From Bacteroidia bacterium (GTDB taxonomy: Bacteria > Bacteroidota > Bacteroidia > Bacteroidales > GWA2-32-17): a stretch of DNA of 57,283 bases. The notes beneath the pieces are model-generated. The model worked only from the letters and a program-made list of their open reading frames with translations, had not been told where the DNA came from and searched no databases. Position 1 is the stretch's first letter. The number at the start of each line of letters is the position of its first letter. Of the stretch, positions 52,945 through 57,283 are shown piece by piece. The position numbers were made by a program, and so were the translations under genes. The stretch spans positions 1 through 57,283 of the forward strand of contig JACREQ010000035.1 in the NCBI GenBank assembly GCA_016218155.1. The letters are read 5' to 3'.

Positions 52945-54243
52945 ATGAAAACAACATTTTTAACTTTAGCTCTACTATTAAGTCAGTTTATTTGTTCTTA
53001 TTCTCAGTTTAAATTAAGTGGCGAATTAAGACCAAGATTTGAATATAATCATGGCTACAAATCACTCGCTAATGAAAATCAGGATGCTTCTGCATTTACT
53101 TCACAAAGATCAAGATTGTTATTTGAATATAAAGATGACAATTTGTTATTTAGTATAACATTACAGGACGTAAGAATGTGGGGAAGTCAAAAACAACTTG
53201 CAACAAATGAAGATTTTGCGACATCTATTCATGAAGCATGGGCTGAGGTATTATTCACTAAGAAAATCTCTTTAAAGGCTGGTCGACAGGAATTGTCATA
53301 TGATGATCAGCGCATTTTAGGGGGAGTAGACTGGTTACAGCAAGCAAGAGCTCACGATGTCGCAATATTTAAATATACAGGTAAGTTAAATGCTCACTTG
53401 GGATTTGCCTTTCATCAAAGCGGAACAATAACCAATAATTTCTATACAGGACCAGATTCCTATAAATCTATGCAATTTGTTTGGTTAAACAAGAAAACAG
53501 ATAAATTAAATATCAGTTTATTGTTTTTGAATAACGGAGCACCATACACCAAAACAAAGGACACATTAGGTAACATGACAGAGCAGGGAGTTCGTTACAG
53601 TCAGACACTCGGACCTAGAATTGTTTATTCAAAAAACAAAATTTCTACCTCATTTAATTTTTATTACCAGATGGGAAAAACATCTGCCAATAAAACAATT
53701 AATTCGTACGAAGGTGCAATGGAACTAGGATATAAAATAAGTGACAAATTAGGAATCAATTTAGGTTTTGAAAGATTATCGGGTACAAGCCAAACCGATA
53801 CAGCAAACAAAGAAGATAATTCGTTTAACCCGCTTTATGGTACAAATCATAAATTTAACGGAACCATGGATTATTTTTATGTTTCGAACCATATTGGCAG
53901 TGTAGGATTAAATGATATTTATTTAAAACTTGCATATTCAAAAAATAAAATATCAGCATCATTAACAGCTCATAATTTCACATCTGCAAGTGATATTCTA
54001 GATAAAAAAGAATTTGTTAATAATGGGAAAATAACTGCGATGAGTTCTTCTCTTGGAAATGAAATTGATTTAGACTTTGGATATAGCATTTCTAAATCAA
54101 TTACTTTTAAAGCAGGTTATTCACATATGTTCGGAACAGAATCTTTAGTTGCGTTAAAAGGTGGAAAAAAAGAAGAAATTTCTAATTGGGCATGGCTAAT
54201 GTTAGTTGTTAAACCAACATTTTTTGATCCCACTTCTAAATAA
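52945..54243 (+). CDS. Outer-membrane beta-barrel porin (alginate-export-like)
   Basis: A 432-residue protein with a signal peptide (ending ICSYSQ). The body shows alternating amphipathic strands and tight turns, beginning FKLSGELRPRFEYNHGY, with AGRQELSYDDQRILG, as in the alginate-export/OprE-like 16- to 18-strand barrel family. The last strand is WAWLMLVVKPTFFDPTSK, without the classical terminal Phe. It is 42 bases after the NrfD gene at the end of the nar operon, so it probably admits nitrate and releases nitrite across the outer membrane. Substrate is inferred from context. Confidence 0.75.
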   Translation: MKTTFLTLALLLSQFICSYSQFKLSGELRPRFEYNHGYKSLANENQDASAFTSQRSRLLFEYKDDNLLFSITLQDVRMWGSQKQLATNEDFATSIHEAWAEVLFTKKISLKAGRQELSYDDQRILGGVDWLQQARAHDVAIFKYTGKLNAHLGFAFHQSGTITNNFYTGPDSYKSMQFVWLNKKTDKLNISLLFLNNGAPYTKTKDTLGNMTEQGVRYSQTLGPRIVYSKNKISTSFNFYYQMGKTSANKTINSYEGAMELGYKISDKLGINLGFERLSGTSQTDTANKEDNSFNPLYGTNHKFNGTMDYFYVSNHIGSVGLNDIYLKLAYSKNKISASLTAHNFTSASDILDKKEFVNNGKITAMSSSLGNEIDLDFGYSISKSITFKAGYSHMFGTESLVALKGGKKEEISNWAWLMLVVKPTFFDPTSK

Positions 54244-54258
54244 AAGCAGTTTTTTCTG

Positions 54259-54280
54259 TTAATTGTTTTAACACAATTAA
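54259..54280 (+). terminator. Hairpin after the nar operon
   Basis: TTAATTGT-TTTAAC-ACAATTAA, an 8-bp stem with a 6-base loop, 15 bases after the porin stop codon. No T run follows it, so it may stabilise the transcript end rather than end transcription alone. Confidence 0.35.
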
Positions 54281-54315
54281 AACGACTTCATATAATTTGT
54301 TATTTTTCATAAATA

Positions 54316-54335
54316 ATGTGTTTAAATAAACACAT
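54316..54335. terminator. Hairpin in the convergent gap
   Basis: ATGTGTTTA-AA-TAAACACAT, a perfect 9-bp palindrome with AT-rich flanks, between the convergent porin and SPOR genes. It could act on both strands. Confidence 0.35.
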
Positions 54336-54347
54336 ATTTTATGAAAT

Positions 54348-55463
54348 TTATTTACTTACAATAATTCTTGAATTATTTTTATATGCTACAATAAATGCAT
54401 CATTATATTTGGGATTACTTGCAATTATTCTTTTAGCTTCGCTGGCTGCTTTATAAGAATAATATTCTCCTACCATATATTTTACATATTCTTTCTGGTC
54501 ATTTTTATCCTGAGACAATGGACTTAAACCATAAAATTCGTTAATATTTACACTCTTAGTAAATGCACCTATTTGAATTTTGTAAACTATTATTTCAACC
54601 GGCTCATCAGGTTTTTTAATATTGTTATAGTTTTTTATTGTCGCATTTGAATTATATAAATTAGTTTTTACACTATCATTTGTAAATTCCTTATCAATTT
54701 GGCTATTTATGTTTATATCTGCTGAAAATTTAGCATATTCGCTTTTATTAATTGGCATATTATAATATAGAGAATATGCCTGCTCGTATTTCTTAATTGC
54801 CTCTCTTTTTAACAAATTAGCTTTTCTTAAGTAATCTATCCCATCTTCATAATTAAAATCATAACTTGCTTTATCCTGATGAATTCTGGCTTTTTGATAT
54901 AATTCCTGAGCTTCATCTCTTAATTCAACAATTTGTTTCTGATATTTATGATCCCTTGCAACTAAAATACCACTCGAGGGAAAATGATCTTCGTATATTT
55001 TAAATAATAAACTATTTCCCATTTCAAATAGCTCTTCTGCATCATATCTTAAAGAAAGTTCATAATTTTCTTGTTTTCTAATTTTTCTTTCTGTTTTAAA
55101 GTTATTTAATGAATTTTCATAAGAATTATAGGTAGTTTTATTAATTGCAATAATCTCTTTTGCAACCAAGTCTGCATCGTTTATACACTGCTTTGCTTCT
55201 ATTAATAATTGCCTGATATCCATCAACAATTCCCTTTCCTTTATACTTAATTTTAAATGTTTTGTAATTCTTTCGCTTTTTGCCTGACGTATAGACTGTT
55301 CCTCTTGATTATTATCAAAAGTATTCAAATTAATTGCTGCCAACAACTTTGTATCATTCTCGTTTTTTTGCGATTTGCATGTATTACTTACAAGAAATAA
55401 TGTTGATAATAAAACTACTGTTAATATTGAAAAAAAGCCATTATTAAAGTACATTGTTTTCAT
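54348..55463 (-). CDS. SPOR-domain envelope protein
   Basis: A 371-residue exported protein. The N-terminal hydrophobic segment (about 10-28) is followed by SNTCKSQ; the Thr before the Cys is unusual for a lipobox, so the anchor is uncertain. The middle is a long helical region (about 50-260, with NLLKREAIKKYEQAYSLYY and similar blocks). The C-terminal domain (about 290-371: VYKIQIGAFTK, EYVKYMVGEYYSYKAASEAK, DAFIVAYKNNSRI) is a SPOR peptidoglycan-binding domain. Such proteins bind denuded glycan strands. No operon partner is visible. Confidence 0.78.
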   Translation of the reverse strand: MKTMYFNNGFFSILTVVLLSTLFLVSNTCKSQKNENDTKLLAAINLNTFDNNQEEQSIRQAKSERITKHLKLSIKERELLMDIRQLLIEAKQCINDADLVAKEIIAINKTTYNSYENSLNNFKTERKIRKQENYELSLRYDAEELFEMGNSLLFKIYEDHFPSSGILVARDHKYQKQIVELRDEAQELYQKARIHQDKASYDFNYEDGIDYLRKANLLKREAIKKYEQAYSLYYNMPINKSEYAKFSADININSQIDKEFTNDSVKTNLYNSNATIKNYNNIKKPDEPVEIIVYKIQIGAFTKSVNINEFYGLSPLSQDKNDQKEYVKYMVGEYYSYKAASEAKRIIASNPKYNDAFIVAYKNNSRIIVSK

Positions 55464-55635
55464 AAATTCAATTTATTAAAAATCATAGCTAAATTAATCG
55501 CTCATAGAAAAAACCACAAGAGTATTTATACCTCTTCTTAATAGATAAAACTACTGAAAACTCGAATTTTAATGACCACCAATTGATTTAATTTTAGAAA
55601 AACGGTTCTTATTAAAAAAATACTAATTACTATAA

Positions 55636-55643
55636 TAACTTTG
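55636..55643 (+). promoter_or_regulatory. -7 box before the alpha/beta hydrolase gene
   Basis: TAACTTTG matches the Bacteroidota -7 consensus TAnnTTTG exactly and lies 33 bases before ATG 55677. A clear -33 TTTG at the right distance is not visible. Confidence 0.4.
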
Positions 55644-55676
55644 TAAAACATTTTTGATTTTTTAATTAAAAAACTA

Positions 55677-56477
55677 ATGGAACTTTTTTTTCGAAAAATA
55701 GGGCAAGGACCTCCTCTTATTATACTCCATGGATTATATGGCTCTTCTGACAATTGGATTTCAGTTGCAAGGCTTTTAGAAAAGCATTTTGAGATTTTTT
55801 TAATAGATCAACGTAACCATGGAAAATCGCCACATTCAGAAGAATTCAATTACGAGCTTTTAAGTTCAGACATTTTTGATTTTTTTGCCAAACATAATAT
55901 TGTAAATGCAAATTTATTGGGACATTCAATGGGTGGAAAAACAGCAATGCATTTTGCAAAGAATTACCCTGAATTGCTTAAATCTTTAATTTTAATAGAT
56001 ATTGCACCAAAAAATTACACCCATAACATCAGTCAGGAATTAATAACACATCACAAAATAATTGAAACTTTACTTCTGTTAGATTTATCACAGTTAAAAA
56101 GCAGAGAACAAGCTGACGAAGAACTGGCAAAGGATATTGAATCATTAAAACTTCGTTCATTTTTGCTTAAAAATTTACATAGGAATAACACAGGCAAATT
56201 TGAATGGCTATTAAATTTAGATTCTATCTCATTAAATTTTAAAAACATTGCAGATGGTTTTCCAATCGAACAATGGCAAAATGTTGAAGTTTCGGGATTT
56301 CCAGTGTTATTTGTTAAAGGTGGAAAATCAAGGTATATTATGAAAGAAGACGAAGTAATAATTAATAAAATTTTCCCTGGCTCAGAAATCTTTGAAATTC
56401 CAGAAACTGGTCATTGGTTGCATGCCGAAAAGCCAGTTGAACTCTCAAAAAAAATTATTTCCTTTATTTTAGACTAA
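55677..56477 (+). CDS. Alpha/beta hydrolase (YbfF-like esterase)
   Basis: A 266-residue cytoplasmic hydrolase. Features: oxyanion loop HGLYGSSDNW; DQRNHGKSPHS, the strand-turn typical of YbfF-like hydrolases; nucleophile elbow GHSMGG with Ser84; and ETGHWLHAEKP with the catalytic His near the end. The catalytic acid is probably in the VLFVKGGKSRYI region. It hydrolyses an ester or thioester of unknown identity. Its stop codon overlaps the end of the exonuclease gene on the other strand by four bases. Confidence 0.9.
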   Translation: MELFFRKIGQGPPLIILHGLYGSSDNWISVARLLEKHFEIFLIDQRNHGKSPHSEEFNYELLSSDIFDFFAKHNIVNANLLGHSMGGKTAMHFAKNYPELLKSLILIDIAPKNYTHNISQELITHHKIIETLLLLDLSQLKSREQADEELAKDIESLKLRSFLLKNLHRNNTGKFEWLLNLDSISLNFKNIADGFPIEQWQNVEVSGFPVLFVKGGKSRYIMKEDEVIINKIFPGSEIFEIPETGHWLHAEKPVELSKKIISFILD

Positions 56478-57184
56478 GCATGTTCTACGTTTTCTTGCAG
56501 AATAAGGGGCTCTCCTTTATATCGAAGTAATAACTGAGCCAGAGCCAGAACATCCTTTTCGCAATATTTTACAATTCTTGGCAAATCTTTTTCAACATAA
56601 TAAACTCTGGCTACATCTGCACCAGAAATATCATCTTTAGGAGTAGGGATATCAAATATTGCTGTCAGTAAATTTAATGATGTATAATGTTTATAATCTC
56701 CAAATTTCCATAACTCCAATGTATCCAAATGCTTTATCTCCCATGGTTTTTTGCCAGAATTATCTAAAATCTTCGGAAGCTTTAATCCATTTATTAATCC
56801 ACGGCGGGCAATATAAGGAAAATCAAACTCCTTACCATTATGTGCACATAGAATATGATCATTAGAATTAAAGTGCTTCACCAACATCTGAAAAAAATCT
56901 TCAAGTAATTTTTTTTCATCATCACCCGAAAAAGATTTGATGCGGATCGTTTTTTCATTCTTCTCAGAAATAACTCCTACCGAAATACAAATTATTCTTC
57001 CAAATTCCGCAAAAATACCTGCCCGTTCATACACTTCCTCTGAAGTTTTTTCGGCTTTAAAATTCTTTGCTTTATCATCCCATAATTTTTGGAATTTATC
57101 AGAGACCTCTGTATATGAAGGAAACTGAGGAACAGTTTCTATATCAAGAAACAAAATGTTCGAAATCCTAATTTCATCAAGCAT
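56474..57184 (-). CDS. 3'-5' exonuclease (DnaQ/PolB-like fold)
   Basis: A 236-residue protein of the predicted PolB-exonuclease-like family. The DEDD motifs are visible: FLDIETVP (D14, E16), CAHNGKEFDFPYI with the second Asp, and YCEKDVLALAQLL with the last Asp and a Tyr. The DEDDy type degrades single-stranded DNA from the 3' end or proofreads. No polymerase domain is attached. It overlaps the end of the uridine kinase gene by 8 bases and so belongs to its operon. Confidence 0.88.
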   Translation of the reverse strand: MLDEIRISNILFLDIETVPQFPSYTEVSDKFQKLWDDKAKNFKAEKTSEEVYERAGIFAEFGRIICISVGVISEKNEKTIRIKSFSGDDEKKLLEDFFQMLVKHFNSNDHILCAHNGKEFDFPYIARRGLINGLKLPKILDNSGKKPWEIKHLDTLELWKFGDYKHYTSLNLLTAIFDIPTPKDDISGADVARVYYVEKDLPRIVKYCEKDVLALAQLLLRYKGEPLILQENVEHA

Positions 57185-57283
57185 GACCGGTAGTTTTATT
57201 TAGTTTTCTTTCAATAAAATGAGTTAGAATATCAATAGCAACCAAATTATCTCCTCCTTGCGGAACTATTAAATCAGCAAAAG
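57177..57283 (-). CDS. udk: Uridine kinase, C-terminal end (partial)
   Basis: The frame open from the window edge to TGA at 57177-57179 reads FADLIVPQGGDNLVAIDILT, then HFIERKLNKTTGHA. The block DxIxPxGGxNxVAIDIL is the conserved C-terminal signature of uridine/cytidine kinase (phosphorylates uridine and cytidine in pyrimidine salvage). Only the last 34 codons lie in the window. The gene overlaps the exonuclease start by 8 bases. Confidence 0.85.
   Translation of the reverse strand, partial: FADLIVPQGGDNLVAIDILTHFIERKLNKTTGHA

Overview
The window is AT-rich and looks like a chromosomal segment of a free-living member of the Bacteroidota. The evidence is three secreted proteins with type IX secretion (T9SS) C-terminal sorting domains, giant Rhs/YD-repeat proteins with signal peptides, TAnnTTTG-like promoter boxes, an ECF sigma/TPR anti-sigma pair, and typical Bacteroidota envelope proteins (SPOR, Skp/OmpH). 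TGA is used as an ordinary stop codon. No rRNA, tRNA, CRISPR array, intact insertion sequence or replication origin was seen.

Layout. (1) 1-5493, minus: a compact type II secretion/type IV pilus-like operon (HNH nuclease, LytTR regulator, pseudopilin, small prepilin peptidase, GspE/PilB ATPase, secretin, and the first codons of a further gene). (2) 5617-6931, minus: ECF sigma factor and TPR anti-sigma partner. (3) 6995-11562, minus: a gene split by one in-frame TGA, a secreted protein of unknown function and a T9SS cargo protein. (4) 11649-15035, minus: an accessory patch of small genes (transglutaminase-like protease, zinc ribbon, PD-(D/E)XK nuclease, P-loop NTPase, membrane protein) that resembles a defence or mobile module but matches nothing I can name. 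(5) 15187-36369, minus: eight genes with overlapping or almost touching ends, about 21 kb, centred on a TcB/SpvB-like 2086-residue protein and a 2980-residue Rhs protein with a unique C-terminal tip, followed by a MORN-like small protein. A T9SS type-B adhesin-like protein, a Skp-like protein, a lipoprotein and a LolA-like protein complete it. (6) 36685-38430, minus: a fibre protein with an S74 intramolecular chaperone and a T9SS tail. It and the operon share a duplicated upstream region carrying three ACGTT-type direct repeats. (7) 39144-54243: a nitrate respiration cluster, narGHJI with two NarK-type transporters, two membrane-anchored cytochromes c, a Tat-exported four-cluster ferredoxin, an NrfD-type quinol dehydrogenase and an outer-membrane porin. 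(8) 54348-57283: housekeeping genes (SPOR protein, alpha/beta hydrolase, 3'-5' exonuclease, end of uridine kinase).

How the parts work together. In the nar cluster, the NrfD/ferredoxin pair and the cytochromes c probably give a second route for menaquinol electrons besides NarI; the NarK proteins exchange nitrate and nitrite and the porin lets them cross the outer membrane. The strongest candidate for an undescribed system is region 5 with region 6: a two-part Rhs shell (TcB-like half and TcC-like half encoded separately, each with its own signal peptide), co-transcribed with periplasmic escort-type proteins and a T9SS-secreted surface protein. It is possibly controlled by a LytTR-type direct-repeat array and by a terminator lying 15 bases before the first start codon. 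The function is inferred from architecture and gene order only.
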